Part shown: positions 34,381 to 45,529 of the stretch, piece after piece
Layout: the number at the start of each line of letters is the position of its first letter
Numbering within the stretch: the first letter of the stretch is position 1
Assembly (NCBI GenBank): GCA_033060915.1
Contig: CM065378.1
Coordinates: 54,054,501 to 54,118,500 of the forward strand
Direction: 5' to 3'
DNA length: 64,000 nucleotides
Origin: Euryodendron excelsum
Lineage: Eukaryota > Streptophyta > Magnoliopsida > Ericales > Pentaphylacaceae
Notes under the pieces: generated by a model
What the model saw: only the letters and a program-made list of their open reading frames with translations
Database searches by the model: none
What the model was told of the DNA's origin: nothing
Translations under genes and position numbers: made by a program

Positions 34381-35901
34381 AGTAATTAGCTATATCCACA
34401 AACCAAGCGGTACTAGTATGAGTAACAGACTGGATGGAAAAAAGTTGTTCATCAGGAAAATATTCCAAAATGGGAGATTTGTCTTGGTTTCAACCATTGA
34501 CAAGAAGGTGAGATAAGTGATCAGCTACTACGTTTTCTACCCCATTTTTGTCCCGAATTTCTATATGAAACTCCTGAAGGAGTAGAATCCACCAAATTAG
34601 TTATGGCTTAGCGTCTCGCTTGATGAGCAAGTACTTAAGTGTGGCATGATCAATATAAACTATGACGAGTGAGCTGACTGAGTAGGATCTAAACTTATCA
34701 AGTGCAAAGACCACAGTAAGAAGCTCTTTCTCGGTGGTAATGTAGTTCATTTGTGCATCATTTAAAGTTTTACTAGCATAATAGATGGCATATGGTTTCT
34801 TGTCCTTTCTTTGACCAAGCACCACCCTTATAGTGAAGTCACTCGCGTCACACATGAGTTCGAAAGGTAGAGACTAATCGGGGGCTTGCATGATGGGTGC
34901 AGTGGTTAAGAGCCCTTTTAGCTTGTCAAAAGTTTGTTAGCAAGGGGATGTCCATTCAAATGGAACATCCGTGGATAACAAATGACATATAGGACGAGAA
35001 ATAACACTAAAACCTGGAATGAATTGCCAATAAAACCCGGCGTGCCCTAAAAATGAACAGACATCTTTAACATTGGTAGGAGGTAGAAGGTCCTGAATAA
35101 GGTCAGTCTTAGCTTTGTCAACTTTTATCCCCTTATTTGAAATTATATGTCCTAACACTGTCCCTTGTGTCACCATAAAGTGACACTTCTCCCAATTAAG
35201 GACCAAATTAGTCTCCTTACATCTTTGCAAAACTTTTTCCAAATTTTCTAGTCATTGGTCATAGGTATTCCCATAGATAGAAAAATCATCCATAAAAACT
35301 TCCAAGATTCTTTCTACCATATCACTAAATAAGCTCATCATGTAACTTTGGAAAGTGGTCGGTGCATTGCACAGGCCGAAAGGCATTCTTCTATAAGCAT
35401 ATGTGCCAAAAGGACAAGTAAAGGTAGGTTTATCTTGATCTTCTGGGGCTATTTCAATTTGATTGTAGCCCGAGTACCCATCCAAAAAGCAATAATAAGC
35501 TCTACCCAACACCCGCTCTATGACTTGATCAAGGAATGGTAATGGAAAGTGATCTTTAATGGTGACAGCATTGAGACGTCTATAGTCGATGAACATGCGC
35601 CATCCTATCTGGATTCTAGTTTGTACTAATTTATCTTTGTCATTTTTCACCACTGTTACTTCAGACTTTTTAGGGACCACTTGAGTAGGGCTCACCCACC
35701 TAGAATCTGCTATTGGGTAAATAATACCGACATCGAGAAGTTTCAAGACTTCTCCTCTAACTACTTCTTTCATATTAGGGTTCAATCGCCTTTGTATTTG
35801 GCGAACAGGTTTAGCCTCTTCCTCTAAGTATATACAATGTGTGCAAACTAATGGGCTAATACCATGTAAATCAGCAATTTACCACCCTATAGCTTTGCAG
35901 T
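34381..35901 (-). pseudogene. Athila-2 reverse transcriptase and RNase H
   Basis: From 35785 leftwards: WRMFIDYRRLNAVTIKDHFP, FLDGYSGYNQI, CPFGTYAYRRMPFGLCNAP, and the catalytic FMDDFSIYG at about 35275. The connection follows (GTVLGHIISNKGIKVD), then RNase H (MCDASDFTIRVVLGQRKDK, TEKELLTVVFALDKFRSYS). Stops at about 35250, 34935 and 34598 interrupt an otherwise continuous reading. It would copy element RNA into DNA and degrade the template. The upstream end is cut by the Tat-2 insertion at 35901-35906. Confidence 0.85.
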
Positions 35902-35906
35902 GTTTT
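35902..35906. other. Target site duplication of Tat-2, left copy (GTTTT)
   Basis: GTTTT precedes TGTCGCGCCCAG; the second GTTTT is at 50177-50181 after GGTGCTTACA. Reading the - strand of Athila-2 across the site with one copy removed keeps the pol frame (KVLLK before, CKAIGW after). Confidence 0.9.
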
Positions 35907-37280
35907 TGTCGCGCCCAGATTTTTCGCACTCGAGAAATACTCACCCAAGCGGGAAAAAGACCGGCCCTCTAGGGGCAAAACAGTCATTTTGTACCGGGTT
36001 GGCCGGAACTAACTCGGAATGGTCCGAAAAGGTAAAGGAAGGTTGAGAATACTATAAAAAGTATTCTTGGGACATTACTGGTTTGATACTCAAAGCCGGT
36101 ATGGTCGAAGGAGACCGGCCCTCCAGGGGCAAAACGGTCATTTTGTACCGGGTTGGCCGGAACTGACTCGGAATGTTCCGGAAAGGTAAGGGGAGGTTGA
36201 GAACACTATAAAAGGTATTCTCAGGAGGTTACTGGTTTGATACCCAGAGCCGGTGTGGTTCCCGGGGCGTTCGGATGCCTAGGGGTAAAATGGTCATCTT
36301 GACCGAAAAGTCTCGGAAAAGGTCCTAAGGGTAGTCTGGTCATTTTTCATCGAAGTGAGCTAACAGACACAGGTGTTGACTTAGGTTTTGAGTGTTTCTG
36401 CCACTCTAACGGTGTGAGTATTTCTGCTACTCGGACGGGGTTGATGATTCGTGAGTATTTCCGCTACTCGGACGGGGTTGATGATCTGTGAGTATTTCCG
36501 CTACTCTAACGGTTTGGTGAGTATTTCCGCTACTCTAACGGTTCTGTGAGTATTTCCGCTACTCGGACGGGGTTGATGATTTGTGAGTATTTCCGCTACT
36601 CGGACGAGGTTGAGTATTTTCGCTATTCTAACGGTTCTGTGAGTATTTCCGCTACTCTAACGGTTTGGTGGGTATTTTCGCTACTCTAATGGTTCTGTGA
36701 GTATTTCCGCTATTCTAACGGTTTTATGAGTATTTCCGCTACTCTAACGGTTTTATGAGTAGTTTTGCTATTCAGACCGTCTCGAGGAATAAACTGTCTC
36801 GAGAGAGGGATTGGAAGGGGTCTTACCGTCTCCGAAGAGACGTGCCTGGATTGGAGCCGTCTCGAGGAATAAATTGTCTCGAGAGTGGGATTGGAAAGGG
36901 GTCTTACCGTCTCCGAAGAGATGTGCCTGGATTGTGAGTGTTTCTACCACTCTAACGGTTTTGTGAGTACTTCCGCTACTCTAACGGTTTTGTGAGTGTT
37001 TCCGCCACTCTAACGGTTTTGTGAGTAGTTTTGCTACTCGGACCGTCTCGAGGAATAAACTGTCTCGAGAGAAGAACTGGAATTGGAATAAGAAAGGACA
37101 ATGCCCCTAAGGGCATTTTGGTCATTTTGCCTCTATTTGGGCCTGACAGGCCCACGAAGCGATGGAAAGACGAAATTTGGACCTAGAGGATTAGTTTCAA
37201 TTGGAATATGCCCAAAATGACTTGAAAACAAGTCTGGACGGAGTGTAGACTACCGAGCGGTCAAAAATGGGGTGCTTACA
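35907..37280 (-). repeat. 3' LTR of Tat-2, with a 4.2-kb internal deletion
   Basis: Bases 35907-35958 match 44569-44620, then the sequence jumps to the equivalent of 48804 and stays aligned to the end at 37280 (50176 in the partner). It contains two of the roughly 154-bp repeats and the GAGTATTTCCGCTACTC minisatellite (36390-37045). The missing part includes the promoter. Confidence 0.85.
36390..37045. repeat. 28-bp minisatellite in the Tat-2 3' LTR
   Basis: Tandem copies of GTGAGTATTTCCGCTACTCT followed by AACGGTT(T/C), with variants ending GGACGGGGTTGATGAT. Interspersed are CTCGAG-flanked dyads (CTCGAGGAATAAACTGTCTC). The matching array in the 5' LTR is at 49233-49940, with a different order and number of variants. 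Confidence 0.9.
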
Positions 37281-37300
37281 GCTGCCCCTCTTTTTCTGTC
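37281..37300 (-). other. Polypurine tract of Tat-2
   Basis: The - strand reads GACAGAAAAAGAGGGGCAGC directly before the 3' LTR start TGTAAGC. It fixes the element's orientation. Confidence 0.75.
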
Positions 37301-37732
37301 TTTGCTTGTCAGAGACAGAAAACGATAAGAGTAAGTGTCCCATGTTGACCGCGAGGCAGTCGGAGGGACGGACACTGAAAATCTTCCGACAACGGGGGTC
37401 GAAAACGAATAACGGGCCAAAAAGGCCTTCGAAAATGAGTTTTGCCGGGAAAAAGGGCAAAACTGCCCAGAATTTATAACTGGCACCACTACTAGTGGCG
37501 CCTTTGGCAAAAAGAAACTGGCGCCTCTGCTAGTGGCGCCAGGCTTAAAGTTAAAACCAGAAAATTTCTGGTTCGAACACCCACGGGATTTGAAGAATTT
37601 TTGGAGAATCCGAGAATTTTCAAGTGGAAACCGACTTGAACCTTGAAGAAGCATTCCTTGGGGACTACAGGTGATTGTCGGAGGGAGTCCACGTCGCCGG
37701 AAGAGAAGATTTCACCGGAGAACTTCCAAAAG

Positions 37733-38611
37733 GTGAGTTTTCAAATTTTGTTGATTTTGATGTGTAGAACTTCGTTTGAATCATGTGAATAGTGAAAATT
37801 GATGTTTTGATAAGTTTTGAACACTTTGATGATGTTGTTTCTGCATTTTGATGGTTGTTTGATTGAATTTGAATGATTTTTCATGATTATGCGAAGAGGG
37901 TTTTCTGCAGGACTAGGGGATTTGTTCCTACAGGCATGGGTATTAGGTTTTCTGGCCATGTTTTTGTGCAATGTGCCTTAGAAAAATGTGTTTAACAACC
38001 GTATGAAGTTTCGTGATTTTTTGAAAACTCGGTGAATTCTTGATTTTTTGAAAAATAGAAAAATATTTAGAAAATTAGAAAAAATTAGAAAATTCAAGAA
38101 ATTGATGAAATTTTTAAAGTTTGAAATTTGGAAAAATGTAAGAATATTTTGAAAACATTTGAGGTGATTTTGAAAAATTTTGGAAGCCTTTTGAAAACCA
38201 TTGATTTATTTGAAAAATAAAACATGAGTTTTGAAAATTTTAAAAAATTGAAAAGTGTGCACGGGTGCCATTGTCATATGATTGTAGTGTTGGAAGGTGC
38301 ATATTTCATGTTTTGTGATGATGTCATGGGCGTTGTAGGGGCCATTTTTAAATGGGACTCAGCCGAAATTTTTAGAAATTATGAAAAGAGTTGGTTAAAA
38401 TTTTAGAAATAAAATCTTTTTGAAGGGAAAAGGCAGAGAACCCTTGAGACGTGATTTGGAGTTGGAAAATCGGGATGTGTGAAAATTTTGTTTTTGATTT
38501 GTTATTGCGAAATCTTTTATTTGTTTTGTGTTATTTGTTTGTTTTATTTTACTGTTATTTAAACTGCATGGATGGTATATTAACATCACTTATCTTGGCT
38601 TACCTTTCCAG
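37733..38611 (+). other. Candidate leader intron of the Tat-2 antisense ORF
   Basis: Donor AAAAG/GTGAGT at 37733, then 879 bp of T-rich intron-like sequence with TGATTTTGA-type phrases, then acceptor CTTACCTTTCCAG at 38611, two bases before an ATG at 38613. The exon in front (37480-37732) is GC-richer. Confidence 0.5.
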
Positions 38612-38612
38612 G

Positions 38613-39240
38613 ATGGCAGATGCAGGTGATGACGGTTTTGAGAGGCGGCGCCGCTCGGGGAAGGCGGCCCAGACAGATTATATTGGCAGCTCCAACCGCT
38701 CTAAGGGTAGTCAGTACTCTGCCAAACGAGCATCTTCTAGCCAGGGTGGGAGGGGGGAGTAGGCCTCCAGTCGACCCCTTCTCTCTAGTTTAACCAGCCT
38801 TCGAGGATGAGATGGACGCTGAAATATCCCACTTTTGACTTTTAGGATGGCCGACGCTATTTTGAGCTGACTACGGGTTTGGTATGATGGGTATCCTCCA
38901 GATGAGCAAGACATTTTCGTTGGTCCTTTGGTTGCATGGCTTCTCTCCTGTTAGTGTAACGTGTTTTCTGACAATGGTTCTCTTTTGGCCACCTGATCTG
39001 TCTTTCTTCCATTTTGGGGAATGTGAGCTTGCCCCTATTCTCCATCAGTATGGTTTCCTCCTAGGTCTTCGGGATGGTTCAGCTGACATTATGGGATCTA
39101 CTTTTTCTGATGGCTGCATCATAGTTGTCTCATCTCAGCTTGGATTCCATGTGCAATCTTTTCTTCTGATCTCCTGCCCCTAGTTTTCTTATGTCCCGAT
39201 GAAACTCTTGTTCTCATATTCTGAGTTGGCAACGCATAGG
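38613..39240 (+). pseudogene. Antisense ORF (aORF) of Tat-2, degraded
   Basis: Opens MADAGDDGFERRRRSGKAAQ right after the candidate acceptor, with a Ser/Arg-rich N-terminus, and stops at 38759-38761. Family-like protein continues in other frames: DGYPPDEQDIFVGPLVAWLL near 38890, then FFHFGECELAPILHQYGFLL and GLRDGS at 39010-39075. The latter resembles the plant mobile-domain-like start of aORF proteins, in which an (F/H)FGE..LTP motif precedes a Leu-rich helix. At least two frameshifts. It lies antisense to the element, between where pol should be and the 3' LTR, as in Tat-1 at 4158-4730. Confidence 0.5.
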
Positions 39241-40150
39241 AGGGCTCATCCAGGGGATTGACATACTTCTCAAGATTGGTCCCTTTCTCCATGATAGCCC
39301 TAGCTCTGTTTCTCTTGAACTTGTTGATGTCTCCATGAGGGGGTGACTCGGTCGGCCGTTGATTGCATGCGTTGCTCGCTAGGATTCGGGAAGGACACTC
39401 ATATGCCCCTATGGTTGTGGGACAGACCTTCATGAGCCTTACTAGACTTTGGTAGGGGGGGGGGGGGGGCGATGCTCATTGTTGGGGATGTGCTTCATTA
39501 TTCCAGCTTTGTGTGATCGGACACTTATTCACTTCCCTTCTTTCGAAGTCGTTTGATTGGGGAGGTCGAGGGTGGGTCATTGCCCCATTCTCTGTTTCTT
39601 GTTGGTCATGAAAATCTGTGCTTTCTAAGGTGTGAGCCGGTACTGGAGATATCTGAGGGGTGGCTTTAGCTCCTTTTTATGTTTTGCCTTGTTCATTATT
39701 TCCTATTTGAGAGAGACAGAAAGACAAAGAGTGAGTTTTTGTGCAAAAACAATTTAAGAATGCCCCAGTACGGGGTGAATGCGTGTCATACTTCTTTTTT
39801 ATGAATTGAATGTGTCCTACTTTTTATGAATACACAGGTTCACACAGAATTAGAATTGAATGCATGTTATGCTTTTGGATAATGAGCATACATAAATAGA
39901 ATTAAATGCAATGTTCCCCATTTTTTGTGATAAATGCATAGATTTATGTAAGAATTAATTTAAATGCATAACCTACTTCCTTACAAATGAACAAGTTCAT
40001 ACAGAAACGCAGTTGAATGCATGCATAGATACAAACTACACATGAATCTAAATGGATGTACATGTCATGGATGCATCAGTACTACATGTATATAAGCTAT
40101 TTACAAAGAAAATTCCAGGATTGCCCCTTGGGCCCATACTCTCAAGATTT
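39241..40150. other. Tat-2 internal non-coding
   Basis: Holds a G run (39458-39469), a GAATGCATG-type phrase repeated at 39776-40030, and no supported gene. Confidence 0.4.
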
Positions 40151-41850
40151 TGTTCCTTTCCAGGATTCTGCCCCATTTAGTTTTGTTCCATTCTCATCGA
40201 GGTGTGATAGCATTTGCTCCATTCTCCAGGGATCTTGACCTTTTGGTTTGCTATCTTATCCCTACTTTCTACAGGGTTACTGTTTGGGATGTTTCTGAGC
40301 TCACTTGGGTTTCTCTCACAGATCTCCAAAATGCCACCATGGCTCGAGCGACAACTTGCATGCCCTTTGCAGAGCGATAAACAGTTAAGCTCTCGATCTG
40401 AGAAGACTTCTTTTAGGACCGTAATGTAGGCTGGGTTTAGGGGTTGTAAGAAATAAAGGGATATTTAGGCTCAAAGATTTTCTTTTAGTGGGTTGTTAAA
40501 ACCGAAACCATCTGAGCACATCTTGAAGCATGAGATTGCCCCTAGCATTCTCTTCCAATTCTCCTTTCTCACCCTACTTGTCTTAGTATTGTTCAGGGTT
40601 ATTTGGACTAAGCAATTCTCTTTTATCAGAGAGGACTTTAATTTGGACAGTAACGTAGGCTAGGTTAAGGGGTTTATGAATGAACGGGATATGTAAGCTC
40701 AAATTTGATGTTGCTTCCAGTAGGGTTAGATCTGCACCATCCTTGGTTGGTCTTCCACTGGGGTTTCATCCCCTGATATCTTCCTCTAGCTTCAGAAACA
40801 TATTTGGCTCATTTAGATCAAGCAATCCTTCTCAATCAGACTGGACTTTAGTAGGGTTGTAACGTAGGCCATGGGTTAAGGTTTAACAAGAAAGGGTAAA
40901 GGCTTAAACCTATTTCTTCTACTGGGTTTCTTTGTAACCTAGGATCACCTTTAGATTTCCTTCTTGCTTTTGACCATATACTTATCACAGTGAAAATGAC
41001 TCTTTTCTTTCACCCTTTCCATGTGCTTTTTGAGGGAAACATGACTCCCTTCTCATTTGATTTTCTTATTATGCTTTTGAAGATGACTCAATCATGGTTT
41101 TCTTCAGGCCTTTCTTTAGATAGATTTTTTTTTTTGGCCTCTTGCCCCTTGGCAACTCCCTTTCTTTACCTCGTCCTTTCTTTTCTTTTATGGAACGACT
41201 AATTCTTTGATCCTTTTTCTTTAGACCTTTTCATTGGTGGTTTAATCTACCCAATGTGGGCGGTGATCCCTAGGTTGGGTTTTTTCGGGAAAAGGATAGA
41301 TGGCTCAACAGGTTTGGCAAGGGGTTTCTTTTGACTGTATGGGAAATGAAATGGTCGCCTCTCTTCATTTTGAATAAGATTGCTTGATCCATAAAGCCTT
41401 CATGTTACTTCAGCTTGATGGTCGATGACGTTCTCTGCCAGATCTTTTGCTTCTTGACTGCCCCAGTGTGGGGGGATGGTTTCGGATCAGGGTTGACAAA
41501 AAGAAAATTTTCACTTCCTGCGAGGCACTAATGGGTTAAGCAAAGGGAATATTTTTGTGTATGGTAATAGAATTGAGGGCCTCTAATCATTTCAAATTGA
41601 ATTGCTTAGTCCATAAAACCTTTGTACAAAATTTAGACATTACTCCTAGGGATGATGTGTTTCTGTCAATGAAACCCTACATGTTCTATCAAATCAACTA
41701 TTCTATGCTCACCCCAATGTGGGGGATGGTTATAGGTTTGGGGATATCCGAAAAGAAATTATCTACGGCTCTAGTGGGCTGAGCAAATGGTAGTATTTAT
41801 TTAGAATAAGTAGAACAATGGCTTTTCGTCATTTTAAGGACTCGGCTGCC
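40150..41850. repeat. Degenerate tandem repeats of about 220 bp in Tat-2
   Basis: A block (GGACCGTAATGTAGGCTGGG, TTTAGGGGTTGTAAGAAA, TTTAGGCTCAAAG) recurs at about 40416, 40642 and 40857. Related CCCAATGTGGG / ATGGGTTAAGCAAA phrases follow at 41250, 41460-41540 and 41710-41790. One block is also present in Tat-0 at 25718. Confidence 0.6.
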
Positions 41851-42629
41851 CATCGCTTAGCCAGGATATCATGCAAGTGTCGCCTTTTCAATAAACTCTG
41901 CACTCTCTATTGAGACTGTCTTCCCCCTATCTCTCATTCTCTCTTTGTCTCTCGAAGGTTTTAACCCCTTTTAAATAGGTGGCCTATGTTATCCCATCCT
42001 TCAAGTCGAGTCATCACTAAATGAGAAAGAATCCTTAAACGCAACAATCCTCCACAAGAGTATGAGACAAAAGGGGATAAACTAGAAACTTCATCTTTTT
42101 CATTTCAAATCATGAATGCACGGCATGTGTGTTTATTTAAATAAGATATGCAAGAAAATAAACAAACAAAAAGGAAACAGATGAATTTTATGAAAACCTC
42201 CCTTTTCTTGTGGGCCTTTTGGTGAGAATCCTTAATAGGGTTTTGGGACTACATCAACCTCTTGGTGCTTCATTCATCAGGTGTATCAATGGAGGGAAAG
42301 TTCACGATATTTGTCATGCATTTGGGAGTTAGAGGATGTGTTGTTGCAATGCACGGGTCTGACAAGACTCCGCAAATGGCGAGGTCCTCTTCTGCATGGA
42401 TAGTGATTGTCTTGGCATGGCGCAAGGGTAGTTGCATAGAGGTAATGTCTTGCGGACAGATGATTAATTATTCCTTCACGTAGGTTCGATCTCCTTCAAT
42501 AGCCGGGCTTATCCTTGCATGAGTTTGAATTGGGCATGATACTAGAGGGGTTTCCATGAGTTCGGTTGTGCTCTTTGACCTGAAAAAGAAAAGAAAAACA
42601 AAATGTAGTTAGCATGTGGAGTTGGGGGT
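41851..42629. other. Tat-2 internal, position where gag-pol is expected
   Basis: No gag, protease, reverse transcriptase or integrase motif was found in any frame. Short frames only. Confidence 0.5.
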
Positions 42630-43830
42630 TCTATGCAATGCATGTCCTATGGAGGTCCCTTCTTTGAGGGAGTCTAGGAATGATCACAAGTCCATTTTGG
42701 AGGTGGGTTTTTGCCCCTATTATGCAATACAATACCTCTTCGGCGTGGGCCGGTTAATGATTCCCTATGTGGGCAATCCCGCCTCCATGGACTGAGAGAG
42801 ATTTGTGCCCCTCTCGAGATATGATTCTACACATGCCATGAATCCTTAGGGTTGAGGAACCCTTAGGAGTTTTGGTAGGTTCAATTAACATGAGATTGGA
42901 TTGCTCCTTTCTCTCTACGGTTGATTAGATGCATGAGAATGAAATGACTTGAGTTTCTTCGAACTCTTGTCTCTGAATGGATATAGATGCACGAGCGTAA
43001 AAGAAGTGAATGTGTAAGCAATATGTTAATAATAAGAGAGTGATTTAGAAAACTCCCTGCTTGTCTTGCTTTTGCCTTCGATTCTCTTGGTATTTGGAGA
43101 TGAGGAGGGGGAGGACAGAAGACAAGAAATAAGAGAGAAGAAAAAAAACGAAGTTAATGCCTTGATTTGAACATTTTCATGCAATGCATGTCCTAGGGGT
43201 GCCCCTTCTTGAGAGGGAGACTAAACATGATGTATTGGCTCACTTTTGGAGATAGGGGGTTTGCCTATGTATACAGATACCTTACCATCCAAGTAGGAAC
43301 CTTCAATCATCTATGCATTCATTCATAAAAATAAAGAAGTACATTAAATTTTGTGTTTGAGATACAAAAGAATTGAAATACATTTTAATAGGGGGACGGG
43401 GAACATTTTCCTTTGGACTTCCACCTATCTACTTTTACAAAGGGGAAAACCTAGACTACTCTTGAGTCTTCGGATTCGCCTTCCTTGAATTTGGTGTTGA
43501 GGAGGTCGCTGAGAGACCTTGTTGATCGATTGCCCCTTGTCTTCTTGGCAACCCTATCTCCGTGAGCATGGGGGGATTGGGGCCCCTCTTATGAAATGAA
43601 TTAAGATGCATGCAATGAGTCCTTAGGGTTACGTGGGAACCCTTAGGGTTTGGGTAGGTTTAATGCAAGGGAGAGTGACGTTGGTGTCACTCTCAATGGG
43701 TTGATCATATGCATGAGAATGCAGTGACTTGAGTTACTTGGAACTCTTGTCTTGACGTGGGATATTGAATGCATGAATATGAATATGCAAAGAGTATAAG
43801 GAGAGAAGGTACAATTGAAATAAACACGCA
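42630..43830. repeat. Imperfect duplication in the Tat-2 leader region
   Basis: CAATGCATGTCCTATGGAGG (42637) recurs as CAATGCATGTCCTAGGGGTG (43183). AATCCTTAGGGTT...AACCCTTAGG (42841) recurs at about 43618, and GACTTGAGTTTCTTCGAACT (42948) at about 43728 as GACTTGAGTTACTTGGAACT. The spacing differs (546 and 777 bp), so one copy has gained or lost about 230 bp. Confidence 0.6.
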
Positions 43831-44548
43831 TGCATGAATAGTTAGACAGGCATTATAACAGTATAAATACAAGCATTATAACAACAGGTATAAATGAAAG
43901 TAAGAGCAGTCACCCTTTCTTCCGTGATTTTGAAAACGATGCTCGTGTCCTAAATCCGGCAGAGGTTCGGCTATGCATGGTGTCTATATGAGTATGAGGT
44001 TGAGGGTTAACTAATGCGTCCTAAAAAGGCTCGGTCCCCGGATTTTCAAACCTAGGCCCACTCCCCGAGGTGGTGCCATGATCGGTTGGTGATCCGAGCG
44101 GGGGAACCATCAAGAGGCCGTAGGCGAAGAAACTGACACAGCATCTTGCCCACAACCAATATACCGTTCCCCCTTTCTAACTACAAAGGACATATCAGGG
44201 TATGCAAGTATGCAGAATGCAAGTGCACATGCAGTGTGTGTGTGATTTTTAAAAGTGGAGGAAAGGGCCCAACAACTCCCATTCATCCTGTACATCACAT
44301 TCATGCAAAGCAGTTAATAAAATTTAAACAAAATGTGTACCTACAAAACAAAGATGCAAGTGTTAGTATGTAAATGACAAACATGATACAAGATAATATG
44401 AATAAATGCATGTTTTTTTTTTTTTTTGAAAATATTTTGAAAATTTAGTTTTGAAAATTTAAAGTGAATAGGATTGAACCAAGTTAATTGAAGACTCTAC
44501 ATGGGTGAAGGGTAAAGAGACATGACTAACGGTCTAACCCTCTAAGTC
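43831..44548. other. Tat-2 leader next to the PBS
   Basis: Non-coding. A poly-T run at 44412-44427. Confidence 0.4.
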
Positions 44549-44566
44549 TCTCCAGTGGAGTCACCA
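44549..44566 (-). other. Primer binding site of Tat-2
   Basis: The - strand reads TGGTGACTCCACTGGAGA, two bases inside the 5' LTR. It resembles the TGGCGACTC...CTGGGGA sites of Tat/Ogre elements (thought to use tRNA-Arg), altered by C-to-T and G-to-A changes. Confidence 0.65.
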
Positions 44567-45529
44567 GCTGTCGCGCCCAGATTTTTCGCACTCGAGAAAT
44601 ACTCACCCAAGTGGGAAAAATACTGTACTCTCTCGTTAAAACTTACCCTCCTAGAAGAATGAGTGCGACTAGGTTTAAATTGAAAATTGAATTGAATAAA
44701 GGGCTTTTGAAAAAGATTCGGAGTCGCCACCTAACTTGATTAAGGTGAGTTAGGTCACCTAAAAACTAAGCATAGTCCGAAAACTACACTTAGGATTTTT
44801 GAAAAACGATTTGAAAATATCTCCTCGAGAGAGGGTTTTTAAAGAAAACAGGTTGTTTGGCAACCTTTGGAAAACATTTGGCCCTTTTTATAAAAAAAAC
44901 TCATTTTGGTCTCTAAAATCAGTGATCTAGGTTCGGAGGTTGGTTACGTGTAGGGAAGATGTACTAAGCTATCACCCTACCCCGCCCTTTCGGTATCTAT
45001 ATGTCAATCTACCCTAGATTCACCTATGAGAGTCTTTAACTAACTATTGGCCAATCCTATCCACTTTAAAAAACAATGTTTGAAAAATATGATGCATGGT
45101 ATGCAAGTGTAAGAAAAGAGAATTGAAAAATAGATTTGAAAAGAGATGGATTTGAAATTGATTTGGTTTGAAAATAGATTTGAAAAGATGGAATTGAAAT
45201 TAAAAAAAGAGTTTGAAAACTGAAAGTAGAAATTTGAAAATTGAAATTTTGAAATTGGAATTTTGGATTTGAAAAGATTTTGGAAACCGCACCCATGAGG
45301 GTGGAATTGATAGTTTGAAAAGTATTGTGACCGCACCTATGAAGGTTGCCTACGTATCCCTTTGGGGGAATCAGGTCAGTCGTAGTTCGGACCGGAGTCC
45401 GATTGAAAAGAGATTGATTTGAAGAGAGAGATTAGATTGGAAGATTGAGAGATTGAACTTTGAATAGAGGATTGAAAATTGGAATTTGGAATTTTGGAAT
45501 TGAAAAGATTGAATTTTGATTTGAAAAGA

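Noticed and set aside
36390..37045. CRISPR-like regular repeats
   Set aside because: The units are contiguous and degenerate without unique spacers, lie inside an LTR, and the genome is a plant.
38883..39183. Host gene encoding a plant mobile-domain protein
   Set aside because: It lies within intact Tat-2 boundaries and in the antisense accessory-ORF position, so it is element-borne.
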